NCBI RefSeq assembly: GCF_036588685.1
Contig: NC_086375.1
Coordinates: forward strand, 37,966,566-38,030,565
DNA: 64,000 bases
Source: Mytilus trossulus
Taxonomy: Eukaryota; Mollusca; Bivalvia; Mytilida; Mytilidae
Reading direction: 5' to 3'
Each line of letters starts with the position of its first letter. Within the stretch, counting starts at the first letter, position 1. A model generated the notes under the pieces. The model did no database searches, had not been told where the DNA came from, and saw nothing but the letters and a program-made list of their open reading frames with translations. Below, piece by piece: positions 1 through 10,969 of the stretch. The translations under genes and the position numbers were made by a program.

Positions 1-217
1 AATTGATGAATCATTAAAACTTAAATTTTGCGGGGTCCTAAAGGACTTTCTTAGAGGGGGCCAGCGGGGATATTTAATAAAGATTAATATGCTTAGAAAT
101 TTGGTGTGAGTAAATAAACTTTACTTTTTATTTTGAAACAGCATGTGATTAAAAATATGAAATGAATTGTTAAACATATCCTTGGTGATCTAATAATTTT
201 TTGCACAGATCAAGATA

Positions 218-385
218 TTTAGTCAGTGGTGGATCCAGAAATTTTCCAGGAATATGGGGGGCACTGACTGCTTCAGCGGGGCCCTGCTCCAGTCATGTTT
301 TACTGATTCCCTAAATATTAAACAAAATTTTTCCCACTGAAGGGGCCCTCTCAAAAATCCTCTTAATCCACGTCTCTGCTATTTT
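218..385. repeat. Short dispersed MITE-like repeat (GTGGATCCAGAAATTT family)
   Basis: The left end reads GTGGATCCAGAAATTT and the right end AATCCACGTCTCTGC, so the ends are roughly inverted around a GC-rich middle with GGGGGGCACTGACTG and AAGGGGCCCTCTC. A copy in the opposite orientation lies at about 61,983-62,102, and degraded relatives near 29,755-29,880 and 49,705-49,920. No coding capacity. The flanks from 1 to 1,300 are AT-rich and show nothing else I can support. Confidence 0.6.
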
Positions 386-1425
386 GTTTTTTTATAACCC
401 AGTAAATAAGTTGAGTTTGTTCTCAAAAAATAATTTGATTCATGTACTTTTTATTGTAGCATAAACATAGCTTTAATTTCCTTTGTTTAAGAATTGTAAT
501 GTTTTTTTAATGTCATTTTTAAAAGTTGGCACTAATTGAGGATTCTGTTGTTTATGGAATTCTTTTATAAGTTTGGTTAGCAATAAAAAGTGTTTTTTTA
601 TTAAACAAAGAATAATTACTCTGTTTACAGAATTTAATACATGTATCAAAAATTAGACATGATTTAATTTAATTCATAATGCTTATTTAATTGGAAATTA
701 CATTAGGATTATCTCCCCCTAATTAGTATTCAAAACAATATTATAAAAACAACCCGGAAAATAAATAGAATCCTCAGTAATGTCAACATTTATTTTGTAT
801 AAATGTAATATTATGCTAATGATACAAAACCCATGATGCAGATCCTTTTCCTCCTTTTTATTGTAGAGATAATTTACAGACGTGTCCAAAATCATATCCC
901 TAGAATCAATTTGTTTTTTGATATTCGTACACACCTAACAAAAGCAGATTGTGTTTGGTTTCATTTGGATATTTTGTATCATTGTGATATATCATAATAA
1001 TTATAATTTGTAAATAAAATATATTTGAAAAACCAGCCTCATTTCATTTGAATTTGGATAAGTAAAGGGGGAAGAGATTTCTGTGGTCCACGGTATGACA
1101 CACATGCAGATGATTTATATTTCCATTAGGTGTCGATCATCATCATTCAACTTTTTTAAGAATTTTTTGTGTAATTTCTTTGCTGGTTTGAATAAGACCC
1201 AAAATAAACGATGCTTTAAGCACTATCTTACAGAATTGATCATTGTGTTTGCTGATTACCATCATATAGCTACCAATGCTGTTAATAGGTGACTATAATG
1301 CTAAAAGGATTTATGTAAAATCATAATTATGCAAACTGTAGAAGAGGCTCGATAGCTCCATATCTGTATGCAGATGCCGCATGGTGTTTCATTATACATT
1401 TTACCCTATATTTCAGGTTCAATAA

Positions 1426-1720
1426 CCAGGGTGTTTTTATGCCCCATCTATGATAGTAGAGGGGCATTATGTTTTCTGGTCTGTTCGTCCGTTTGTCGTA
1501 CCGTTCGTCCGTCTGTCCCGCTTCAGGTTAAAGTTTTTGGTCAAGGTAGGTTTTTTTTAAGCTGAAGTGCAATCAACATGAAATTTAGTATGTATGTTCC
1601 TTATGATATGATCTTTCTAATTTTACAGCCAAATTAGACTTTTGACCCCAATTTCACGGTCCAATTAAAATAGAAAAGGAAAGTGCAAGTTTCAGGGGCT
1701 ATGGAAAAAAAAGTTTGTTT
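1426..1720. repeat. Dispersed repeat with GGGGCATTATG and CGTCCG tracts
   Basis: The block carries ATGCCCCATCTATGATAG, GAGGGGCATTATG and a degenerate CGTCCGT/CGTCTGT tract. The same signature recurs at 8,045-8,100, 8,406-8,530, 52,786-53,035 and 58,675-58,965, in both orientations. It is a non-coding interspersed repeat that I know as common in mussel sequence. Confidence 0.6.
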
Positions 1721-1739
1721 CCAGGTTTTGGTGAAAAAT

Positions 1740-1925
1740 TAATTTGTTTTGGACCATGAGAAAAAAAAATTTTGGTTTCACCCTCAGCTGCCACTATGTA
1801 ATGCTAAAATTGAAAGAAAAAAAATGTTTTTGGTTTGTCGCTAAAAAAATATATTGTTCTTCGCCAAAGGCGAAAAAAAAAGTTTGCACAGGGAAAAAAA
1901 ACCATAGCCCCCCCCCCCCCCCCAG
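1740..1925. repeat. A-rich repeat ending in a poly-C run
   Basis: Repeated short phrases of the type GAAAAAAA/TTTTTGGTTT are followed by a run of about 15 C at 1,909-1,923. Overlapping reading frames here give only low-complexity Lys and Pro strings and are not genes. Confidence 0.45.
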
Positions 1926-2179
1926 AAAATCAAATGGTTGCAACCTTATGTGTAATATGGCTGACTATATATTTGGTATATTATAAAGTTATAAAAAAGG
2001 TATACATGTCCTTCATACAAAGATTACATCAGTGGTCTTGTGTTATTGCGTTGGTTTCAAGTTGGACCCCCTGGCATGTTAAAACCAATGATTTAAAAAA
2101 TGTCATTTGCTGCTGCTCTATTTGTGGATTGCACAAAGTAGGCTTAATATTCACGAACCTGTCCTGAATATGCATTTAA

Positions 2180-3075
2180 TTGCCACAGGACTTTAAACAG
2201 CAATTCATTATTACCATCCTGAGGGAATGCCTAGCCTAAACAAGTCATGGTTCAGTGATTAATGTTCAGTTTTGTGATTATGTATTTGTTTCTCTGAAAC
2301 AAGGTAATTCTTCATGTTTATTTATGTTTTAATGGATGGAATGATTGTATGGTGCACATGTCGGTCTAACAAGGTTCTTCTGACCTTGACCTTATTTTCA
2401 TGGATATTTGTTCATATCTAAATTTTGTGATGAGGATTATTTCTTGGATACTATAAGTAAAAGTTATAAGAGATATTCAAAAAAGGGTCAACATGTTTGT
2501 CTGATGAGGTACATCTGACCATGAACTTATTTTCATGTTTTTATAGCGCCTGCAACTTTAGTGTCAAAAGCAAGACTATCTAAGCCATCCTACATTTCTT
2601 TTGTAGTCTTCTACAAATATTCACTCAGTTTTTGAAATTTTAATAACTCTGTACTAAACATGAACAGAAGTTTGTTTACAATCAAGCTAATATTCAGATG
2701 GAAATTTTGTAAAAATGTATTTCCTGTTGTTTTGTATATTACTTACAAGTGGTCTTAATTTTGCTAGCCTTCAACATTTTTCGAAATAGTGAAACATAGC
2801 AATCCTACATTCCGTCGTCGCCCCCACAAATATTCACTCTGTGGTTAAAGTTTTTGAAATTTTAATAACTTTCTTAAACTATCCTGGATTTGTACCAAAC
2901 TTTGACAGAAGCTTAAAGCTTTTACAAAAATCTTCTCTGAAACTACTGGGCTAAATTAAACTAAACTTGGCCACAATCATCATTGACAGTGGCGTAGCCA
3001 GGGTTGAAATGATGTGGATGTTTCGCCGAGCGGAGCGAGGCTAAAAAATTTTGGACCTTTTTATGCAGAAAATTA
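2180..3075. repeat. Dispersed repeat block (CTGACCTTGACC family and GCCTGCAACTTT family)
   Basis: At 2,375-2,530 there are two units with TCTGACCTTGACCTTATTTTC-like text, the same motif that forms arrays at 13,240-14,270 and 60,360-61,110. From about 2,545 the sequence TAGCGCCTGCAACTTTAG and two related ~220 bp halves (AATATTCACTC, TTTTGAAATTTTAATAACT) indicate a second repeat. A GTGGCGTAGCCAGGG repeat end lies near 2,990. No coding potential is seen from here to about 3,800. Confidence 0.5.
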
Positions 3076-3820
3076 TTTTTTATTTAAGCACATGTACTCC
3101 CCCAGAATCCGACACTAGTTACATTTTTGTTTAAATTCAAAATACCCACCTTTTCATATATTTATATTTTCAACTGAATTTTATTGTTTCCTCGAAAGTA
3201 CCTTCATTTAATTCATGAATATTGCATTTAAAAGTTTCCCACCTAATTTTATATTTGACATATCAAAAACGGACCCATTACAGCGGCACTTTTGTATAAT
3301 TAAGGAACTTCGGAATATAGGAACTGAAGTGACTCTTCTTTCCAGGAATTTGCGTCTACAACCTTAGGTTTTTGATTTTTGATTACTAGTATTTAGCTAA
3401 ACGCGTTGCAGGAGACATAAAAATACCGGGCCTCCGACCAACCGGTCGTGTTAGCACTCTCATGTGTACAATTTTTGTCAGATTAAGTGAAACTCATATC
3501 ATCAGCAATGTCTTTGACACTTTCAAAAATAAGTAATATTCAAATATTTTTAACCAGTTATGACCCTTTGAAATATAAATGGTAATGGAAATCCCATTTT
3601 TTATCACGTCGTTTACCATGTCACAAAAACGATATCAGGAGTCAGGATATGGTGTTTTAGTTGTTAGTTGCTATAGTCAGATGAGAAGACATCACTTCAC
3701 TAGGTTCAATTTCAGAGGAAACATGTCCAAGGGTCTGCGTTTCATCATCCTCTCCGCTTACCTTAATTAGCCGATAACGTAGATTTTTTTGACGAACAAC
3801 AAATACTGAATACTCAAACA

Positions 3821-4177
3821 TTCACTTGCCACTCGACTGGGTCTGTGTACACTATATATTGCAATGTAACTTGCAAAATCCAGAATGTTGTATACCTCCT
3901 TCAGTGTCGATGTGGCATGCAGTATGTTGGCGAGACAGAGCAGCCATTTAACAAACGCATGAATGGTCATCGAAGTGACTACACTTGCAAGCCCGACCTA
4001 CCCGTAAGTCGTCATTTGAGATCACCTTGACACACACAAGCTGATCTCAAAAACCTTACCATCACGATCATAGACCACAACGAGTGTTGGTCGAAGGTCG
4101 ACAGAGTCGCTCGGGAAAGATTTTGGATAAGAAAGTTACGGACAGTCTCCCCAGAGGGCATAAATGAAAAAACATAG
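3821..4177 (+). mobile_element. Penelope-like retroelement, 3' end of ORF with GIY-YIG endonuclease domain (one stop)
   Basis: A single reading frame from about 3,821 to a TAG at 4,175-4,177 encodes a typical Penelope-like element C-terminus. Visible are a Cys-containing lead-in, then NVVYLLQCRCGMQYVGETEQ, then FNKRMNGHRSDY and PVSRHL, followed by LTITIIDHNECW and RERFWIRKLRTVSPEGINEK. The VVYLLQC...YVGET core is the GIY-YIG nuclease signature used by these elements for target cleavage. A TGA at 4,028-4,030 interrupts the frame, which resumes directly, so one substitution would explain it. The reverse transcriptase domain is absent upstream, so this is a 5'-truncated dead copy, as usual for these elements. 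The family call rests on recalled motifs. Confidence 0.85.
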
Positions 4178-4850
4178 AACGAGTCCCTCATTTTCCTGTG
4201 ACCACCTGTTTCAAACAACGCCGGATTTAGTACTGGCTTTACAGTTCCAAATTATTTTTTAAAATAACAGTTTAAATTACAGGTTTTCATTGATTTGGGA
4301 TGATGTATAAGTACGTTGCCACGTTCAATTATTTTACTCATTATACAAAACTTTTTTTTCAATCACTATTAGACTGCTATTCGTTTGGAAGGCTTTGATA
4401 TGTAAGTTCTGTTGTAATTGCCCTGCCGTTTCATAATTTATACCATCCTGGATCGGTTAGGACATATTTTATTTTTTTGATTTTTTTGTCTGAGGACTGC
4501 CCTCAATGCAGTTATTACATCTCAACTGTCACATCCTTTGGAAATCTAGAGTTGTGCCATTTCACATTGTAAATAACTATTTTTATTTTTGGCATATTTC
4601 TGTAGTCTTTGCGGTGTGTTTGGAAATTTTAAAATTGTTCCAGCGTTCGCTTAAATTGTATAAATCAAGATTTTGATAGAGTCTCAATTTGAATTGACAT
4701 GATTCATTTGACATCGTGCTATTATTGAAGAAGGATATCTGTTATCCGAAATATCTAATATTTGTATATTTTATAGTTATTTTATGGTGATGTTGTACCC
4801 TTTTTGACTTGTTATATATTATATTTTGTAGTGTACAGAATCATATTACA
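4178..4850 (+). other. Probable 3' tail of the Penelope-like element
   Basis: AT-rich non-coding sequence follows the retroelement ORF. Near 4,720-4,760 it contains TGAAGAAGGATATCTGTTATCC followed by GAAATATC, a small perfect stem (GGATA/TATCC) bounded by TGAAGA and GAAA. From 4,850 to 5,100 I see only AT-rich DNA. Confidence 0.4.
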
Positions 4851-5100
4851 TGATCCATCGCCCTGTAAGATTGATCGTTGACTATTTTTTCAGTCATTTT
4901 ATATATATATACTTATGAATGTAATTATTTTCTGTGACTGTATATTACATTAATTTGTAGGATCCTTTACTATAGATAATTTAGCTGATCTGTAACAATA
5001 ACATCTTCATGCCTTATATATCATGTACTGTAGTACGCCGCTAGATTAAAACTGACGTGGAAAGGTAACACATGCCCACCGAAAGCTCTTTTTTTGAGAG

Positions 5101-5470
5101 CCCAGGTGGTCGTGTGGTCTAGCGGGACGGCTACAGTGCAGGCGATTTGGTGTTACGATATCACAGTAGCATGGGTTCGAATCCCGGCGAGGGAAGAACC
5201 AAAAATTTGCGAAAGCAAATTTACAGATCTAACATTGTTGGGTTGATGTTTAGACGATATATGATGTTATATATATTGACCAAGCAAAGCGGTATATGTG
5301 ATTTAATCTGCACGGCTTGGGTGACCCTTCTTCACCCGAACGACATAGGAAGTATATATGTATGGTGACCTTCATAACTTGCTGCTCGGTATTAAAGGCC
5401 ATACCTGCATCTAAGTGTTTAAAATGAAACAATAAAGATATTATGCATTGCAACTTGGAAGGAGAGTTGT
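5101..5470 (+). mobile_element. tRNA-derived SINE
   Basis: The head (5,103-5,195) resembles a tRNA gene: an A-box-like GTGGTCTAGCGGGACGG and a perfect B-box GGTTCGAATCC at 5,173-5,183. The body is unrelated to tRNA (AGCAAATTTACAGATC..., TTGGGTTGATGTTTAGACG) and the tail carries AATAAAG near 5,433. A head with internal RNA polymerase III boxes plus an unrelated body is the standard SINE layout. It resembles bivalve SINEs I have seen, possibly of the MetaSINE group, but I cannot confirm the subfamily. Confidence 0.75.
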
Positions 5471-5604
5471 CTCACTTCTTGTTTATATTTACTTCCGACA
5501 TTATAGCCTTTTGTTTTTATCTGAAAAAAAACTGTTTACTTACACAAGCCCAACAACAAGTGCGGGTTTATGCACCCTTCATAAAAAAAACGACAATAGA
5601 ATAA

Positions 5605-6351
5605 AAACTCACGTGTGAGAAAGTCCAGTTTTTAACTTAACTAACAATATTGCTTTTGCTGTTCTTGGAGATCTGTTTGCAGACTTTTTCAATTTAGACA
5701 CACTGAAAACCAAAAAAATCAAATTGCTCCTTGGTGATTCCGGTCAGGCTCACAATAACTTCATCCGTAAGAGAATTTGGATCATCGAAGTCTAATCTCT
5801 TTTTCTTAGCATGAGATACCATACCCCGTAATCTGTCAAGCAGCCAAATAATGTCGGACGCATTTAACTCAGATGATGTTTTTCTCAGTCTGGATACATC
5901 TATCTCTGTCCCTGTTTTTAGGTTTTACCGTCTAGATGACCCGGACAACATCTTACACCAGTTGGTACTAGAATACCTTGTGTTACAAACACATGTAATC
6001 TGGCCTTTTCTGGCATTGTCACAAATGGACCCTTTGTTGTAACACAGACACAACATTTTCTTGAAGTTTTGCCTACTGTAACGATCGGAAGTGTTATTGA
6101 CTCGTTCCGTGGTGTCAGTGTGTTTTCTGTTGACCGAGATACCGGTGCAGGAACGGTAGTGTCAATGTCAGTATTTATATCTTCACATTGGGCGGAATGC
6201 CGATAAAACTGCTGTCTGCATTTGTTACAAATGATAGCATTTTCAATAACGTTCTTGTTTAAGTTTTCGAAAAATTGTTTTTGTTGTGAAATTTTTCTGC
6301 TATGGCCCTTTTCGTTATGTGTATATTACACACACAGCATTTAGGCTTCAT
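5605..6351 (-). pseudogene. Decayed N-terminal part of a PIF/Harbinger (HARBI1-like) transposase-type protein
   Basis: Reading the minus strand from an ATG at 6,351, the start is MKPKCCVCNIH, then the frame shifts near 6,265 to give NAIICNKCRQQFYRHSAQCE and, after a linker, KCCVCVTTKGPFVTMPEKAR, then GVRCCPGHLDG. A second shift near 5,935 leads to RLDFDDPNSLTDE and SLTGITKEQFD, and a third frame gives RTAKAILLVKLKTGLS near 5,610. The CxxC pairs suggest zinc binding. The order Cys-rich head, LTGxTKEQF, KLxTGLS matches proteins I recall that continue into a DDE_4/HARBI1 nuclease domain. That nuclease is missing here; the SINE lies just downstream. Three frame changes make it a pseudogene. Confidence 0.6.
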
Positions 6352-6492
6352 TGGTATGCAATCAATTCTCTGATTTATGTACGGTAGCACCTACTTCAGT
6401 TTAACGAATTGCTCCTTGTATAGTCATAATAAATGTAAACACAGGAATAGGAAGTAAGTCAAGAGTATTTATATGAAACCTTGTTGAAAAAA

Positions 6493-6535
6493 AATCTTGA
6501 CAGCGCGACACGCTACCGATGGAGCCACGGAGACT
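6493..6535 (-). pseudogene. 5' half of a tRNA-Asn-like sequence
   Basis: On the minus strand the text GTCTCCGTGGCTCCATCGG then TAGCGTGTCGCGCTGTC closely follows the acceptor, D-arm and anticodon 5' side of animal tRNA-Asn (GTCTCTGTGGCGCAATCGG as recalled). The expected T-arm and 3' acceptor strand do not follow; the sequence runs into a T tract. It is a truncated tRNA-derived copy, perhaps the head of a broken SINE. Confidence 0.45.
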
Positions 6536-7854
6536 ACACATTTCATGATCGTTACTAAGCTCTTATATAGGTACAAATTCATGATGTTCCACTTTTTTTT
6601 TGTTAAAAAGTTGTTTTTTAGGTATTAAGAACACACCAAACCAATTTCAATTTCAAGGGGGGAAATTCTGTAAATAACAACAATTTCAAAAAACATCATT
6701 TTGATTTGGTTTGAAGTGTCCTTATCGGGGGATTCCCTGTTTTTCCCACCTAAAAACACCAGAAATCTCGCATATTGGACTTTCATCCTTTTTGAGGGTT
6801 AACTTAACTATTGATCACACATATCATAATATATGTAAATCGAGATATTGATCAAAAAGCATTTTATTTTTGGGTTTTTACAGTACATTTTATACTGTCG
6901 GCACTTTTTGAAATTGACCCTTCTGTGAAAAAAATCAGGACAAATTGGCCCTACCTCTTTCAGTTCTTTAAACTTTTGAAATGTCCGCTAATCATCTATA
7001 TTTAAATTGATTGGATAGATATTGTTTAAAGCTGCAGTTATTTGGTTTTAATTAGATGTGTTTAAACGGAGAATATGTACCCCCTTTGACAAAAGACCAG
7101 GAAATTTCAAATGACCTTTAATCTAACTTTACAGATGATTTTTTTTCAAAGAAACACTTTTGACGATATGAATGTTTTGCTTTTGTTGTTATCTTCATAT
7201 AGAAATATCAGTATACTTCAAAAACATAAAGACCTTACACATAAACAGCATAAAACATGGAAAATCATGTCGAAAATACCCCCCCCCCCCCTTGTCCCAC
7301 TCTTAACGGCACAGGTCAGAGACTTCAAAAAAGGAAATGTTGATATGGGACGTGAATTGAAAAAAAAGAGGGAATATTCTTTCATATGCTTAACAATGAG
7401 TATTCTTGATATGACATTCGTGTTAGACAATCATTTTCTCACACAAATATAAACATTTGGACCGAACGGTAATGAACAAGAGAAAGGGAATATAAAATTG
7501 ACTGCGAATCGAAATTTGAATGACATTGTGTACGGACAACGGGAAGTAAAATGGTCTTTCAAATCAATTAAAGAAAAAAAGTTTAAAAAAAGTTTACACG
7601 TTTATTTCAATTCAATTTGCTAGGAATATGGTGAATAATGAGTTTCAACCACGAAAATACGAGAAGGGAAAATTATTCTTTATACCACCGCTTCAAAAAT
7701 AAAACGGTTAGCCAAGTTCATATAGTATACAGAAAGTACAGAAATTTGTGCGTGCATTGATTAATTTATTTTGAAATGAGAAAAAGTTATGTTGCGCGAT
7801 TAATTAGACCTCGTTTATGTAAACAGCCCATTAACACAAAGCGTGTATTTTTAG
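6536..7854. other. AT-rich stretch without recognisable gene
   Basis: Short open frames exist (for example 6,811-7,005 and 7,111-7,452) but have no recognisable domains and low-complexity composition. A run of about 10 C sits at 7,281-7,290. I see nothing else to report before the transposase exon at 7,855. Confidence 0.5.
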
Positions 7855-9175
7855 TGATGAAGAAGATCATTTAAATGGACCTTCAATTACAGTTTCTTTT
7901 GATGGTGCTTGGGAGAAAAGAGGAAGTGGAAGAAGCTACAGCAATTGCTTGACAGGTATACCAATATGCAAAGAGAAACTATACATAGCTAAAACAGAGC
8001 CCAATCCTTACCCCGAAAAAAACGCTTCTTATTTGCTTAATGATTTTTTATGCCCAGAGGCTAGGCGAAGGGGGCATTAAGTGTTATCCGTGACTCTCCT
8101 TCCATCCGTCCCATTTTTGTTTTTACATTTGATTAAAATAACCCTCAATGTTAAAAACAACAATTTGCAGACATGCAGGGTTCAAATTTTGGCAGTGAGT
8201 CGCTTTCTTTTCTAGACTTATGCCCCTTTCAAATGGGAATATTCTAAGTGTTTTAATTTCCCCACTATTTCTTACGTCATGCAAATTTTATGAATGTCGT
8301 ATACATTACTGAGAATCACAACATGTAAACCGGGTTCGAATTTCGGTATTGGGTTATTTGCCGTTCTAAAATTATGCTCTTTTTAATTCGAAACATTTCA
8401 AACCTTTGGGTGGGGCATTTGTGCACCCAGATAAATTCTTCTTTTACATTTTATACATCCGTTTACAGGACGTATTTTACCGTTATCCGTCCTTCCTTCC
8501 GTCTGTCCGTCCGTCGTCAATATGTCGAACATTAACTAAAAACGCTTTAACCAATTATCATATAACTTTGGTGAATTGTTTATATCTATTGTTGTGAGCT
8601 CCCTTTCGTTGTTTTATGTGACATTGAGGATTAATTGAACTTTTATTTGTTGATAGTCTGACAACAGATGTACTAAGTATTGCACAACATCACAGTGTAT
8701 TGCACAACAAGACATCTTTAATTGAATACTATTTCAATTGATATAACCAATTTCAAGTTTTTGTGACTATATTTATTCAGAAACCTATAATATGGCAAAT
8801 ATTCAATTAAAATCCTTCTTCGGACCTGAATCAAGCTTGAATATTGTGTCCATTTTTGCCCAAACTGTTCAGGGTTGGACTTCTGCGGGCGTATACAGCT
8901 GCGCTCAGCGAAACAGTTTATTGATGTATATTTTTCAATATGAATGCCGTTATTTATTCTTATCGATTTCAAACTTATCTTATAATTATATTGTAGGTCA
9001 TGCTACAATGATAGGTGAAAAAAAGGGAAAATGTGTGAGTCAAGAAACTAAATCATCAGACTGCAGAAAATGTAAGTATGGGGATGAAAAGAGAGATGGA
9101 CATCACGATCGTAGTAGGAAAAATCATACTGGAAGTGCAAAGTCGATGGAGTCAAACTAAGCCGTTGAAATGGTA
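7855..9175 (+). pseudogene. Mutator-like transposase fragment split by an intron
   Basis: Segment 7,855-7,955 encodes PSITVSFDGAWEKRGSGRSY and ends at a GT donor. A phase-1 junction joins it to 8,997 (acceptor TTGTAG), giving LTGHATMIGEKKGKCV, then a DCRKCKYGDEK Cys pair and KNHTGSAKSMESN. The order DGxWxKRG, SGHA, CxxC, HxGSxxSME matches the middle of the Mutator-like transposase domain (Pfam family of that name) in my memory. An in-frame TAA follows at about 9,159-9,161 and the frame resumes as AVEMVQE, so the copy is broken. Neither the N-terminal nor the catalytic C-terminal region is present. The intron holds inserted repeats. It could be a decayed transposon or part of a dead host gene derived from one. 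Confidence 0.65.
8045..8600. repeat. Dispersed repeat inserted between the two Mutator-like segments
   Basis: Sequence of the GGGGGCATTAAGTG / TTTGGGTGGGGCATTTG type with CCGTCTGTCCGTCCGTCG at 8,500-8,517. It is the same family as 1,426-1,720. Two partly similar halves (GGGTTCAAATTTTGGCAG near 8,170 and GGGTTCGAATTTCGG near 8,333) suggest an internal duplication. Confidence 0.5.
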
Positions 9176-9760
9176 CAGGAGCTACAATGCTGTGTGCATC
9201 GCATAAAGATGAATGATAAGACTTTTTTTTTTTAAAGTAGTAATACCAAAGACTTATTTTGAATTGTTTCTTTTTCAGGTACTGATTGTGGTATCATTCA
9301 ATTAGCTGTAACATATGACAACCACAATTAGAATCGGCATATGGTACCCAGTCAGCGTATCTCGCCATCTGCTTCTAAAGAAAAGTAGTTTAATTTTGAA
9401 AAAAAAAACGTGGAAATAATACAGACAGACGAAGAGAGTGAATTTTTTAAACAGTTTATTGCTTGGCTTCCCAAAATGCATTTTGATTGGTCACAATTCA
9501 AAAATTTTTGATTCCAGAATTTTGACTAAGGCTTTACAAAATGATAATATCAGTTTTTGATTTTGAATTAAAAAAAAAAGGAATAAAAGAAATGCTGTAT
9601 TTTGTTTACAACTGTTTTTCTTTTGGCTTTTTCTACAGTTTTTTTGCATGGCATTGCCAGTTTGTTTTCGGCTTTGGTACATTTCGTTTCCCCGTATTGT
9701 GCAGCAGCAAATGTTTCATGTATTTTCGGGTCGAAAATGTAATCAATGAATGTATATCGT
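9176..9760. other. AT-rich stretch without recognisable gene
   Basis: Contains short open frames at 9,491-9,777 on both strands with no recognisable product. I see no repeat signature or RNA gene here. Confidence 0.4.
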
Positions 9761-9764
9761 CATT

Positions 9765-9990
9765 CGGGGAATTTTAAAGATACCTTTGATTGTTTCTAAA
9801 ATTGAAATCGCGAATGAAAATGGGGAATGTGTCAAAGAAACAAAAAACCTACCACAGAGCAGACAACAGCCAAAGGCCACCAATGGGTTTTTAATGCAGC
9901 GAGAAACTCCCGCACCCGGAGGAGTCTTTCTGTTGGCCTCTAAACAAATATGTTACTAGTTCAGTGATAATGGACATCATACTAAACTTA
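9765..9990 (-). repeat. Copy of the mussel AAGGCCACCAA / CACCCGG dispersed family, interrupted by an insertion
   Basis: The text matches 55,240-55,430: GTCAAAGAAACAAAAAACC, GGCCACCAA, GCGAGAAACTCCCGCACCC and TAGTTCAGTGATAATGGAC. At about 9,985 the match stops after CATACTAAACTT and resumes near 10,497 with AATTATACACAAGAAACC. About 510 bp has therefore been inserted into this copy. Confidence 0.6.
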
Positions 9991-9991
9991 A

Positions 9992-10153
9992 GAAATAATT
10001 CCTTCGTGTCATGCTCTATGCGCATTTTAACATGGTTAGGCATTATATTTGTCGATATTTTACACTGAGCGTTAGCGAGGTGTAAAATGTGGTCAAATAT
10101 AATGCCTACCCATGTTAAAATGAGCATAGAGCATGACACGAAGGAATTATTTC
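9992..10153. mobile_element. Foldback (long inverted repeat) element
   Basis: The left arm GAAATAATTCCTTCGTGTCA... and the right arm ...TGACACGAAGGAATTATTTC are inverted copies for about 70 bp with very few mismatches, separated by a short loop that itself pairs (TTTTACAC / GTGTAAAA). The arms include ATGCTCTATG and its complement CATAGAGCAT. No coding capacity. It lies at the left end of the larger ~510 bp insertion. Confidence 0.75.
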
Positions 10154-10744
10154 GATTCTAATAGGACAAATACAGTATTTTTATTAGTCGAAGCGTTCGA
10201 AAATACCGTGAACATGTTTGGCTTTTCCCCGTTTCCTCCCCGAGGAGTCTGTGCATTACATTTCATATTTGATAAGTTTAAAAATTACGAACAGGGTAAA
10301 TATATGTTGTTTTATTAAATATATAATAAAAATTTATGCTAGCTGCTTAAATGTATACATTTTAAAGGATCACGATGGAAATAACGTTAGTATACACAGT
10401 ATGTTCGTGCGCATGTGTCATACATATTTTTTATGCTCATTAGAACACGGCTTTGTTTACAAAGCGTAATAAGGACGTCATATTATAATCCTCCGAATTA
10501 TACACAAGAAACCAAAATTGAAAATCATACAATCTGTTTATTATTAAATGTTTATAACTTTTACAGACTCAACAATACCAGTCCATTGTTTAAAGATTTC
10601 TTTTTATCATTAAATGATTGCCTTAATTGTTGTTCATTGGCGTAAACCCCACACTGATAGAAGAAATAAGTTATACCTGACTAGGGTCTCCTGTAATCCG
10701 TAAAAAAATAAATATCGTTAACTAGTACTAGTTATATTTTTTTC

Positions 10745-10969
10745 AGACAGGATAATTATTTCACAGGCGCTATATAGCTCGCTTTTCAGAGAGGATAATT
10801 ATTTCACAGGCGCTATATATAGACAATAATAGTGCATTGACTTGACATATCAACAATATAAGGATGAGGCTTAGAAACGGGGGAATGCGAGGCTGTGCCG
10901 AGCTATTTCCCCGTTTCGGGCCGAATCCTTATATCGTTGATATGTCAAGTCAATGCACTTTTATTGTCT
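10745..10969. mobile_element. Foldback element with adjacent short direct repeats
   Basis: From 10,821 the arm AGACAATAATAGTGCATTGA... pairs with ...TCAATGCACTTTTATTGTCT ending at 10,969, about 45 bp per arm with a GC-rich centre (GGAATGCGAGGCTGTGCC, TTTCCCCGTTTCGGG). Immediately before it, GATAATTATTTCACAGGCGC occurs twice (10,751-10,820). A relative of this GATAATTATTT unit occurs near 11,488. Confidence 0.7.

Noticed and set aside
1835..2167. 110-codon + strand frame
   Set aside because: Runs through an A-rich repeat and a poly-C tract, giving Lys and Pro strings; no domain and no splice context.
5103..5195. Functional tRNA gene
   Set aside because: A- and B-boxes are present, but the acceptor stem does not pair and the sequence continues into a SINE body.
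5147..5368. 73-codon frame over the SINE
   Set aside because: Lies entirely within the tRNA-derived SINE; SINEs do not code for protein.
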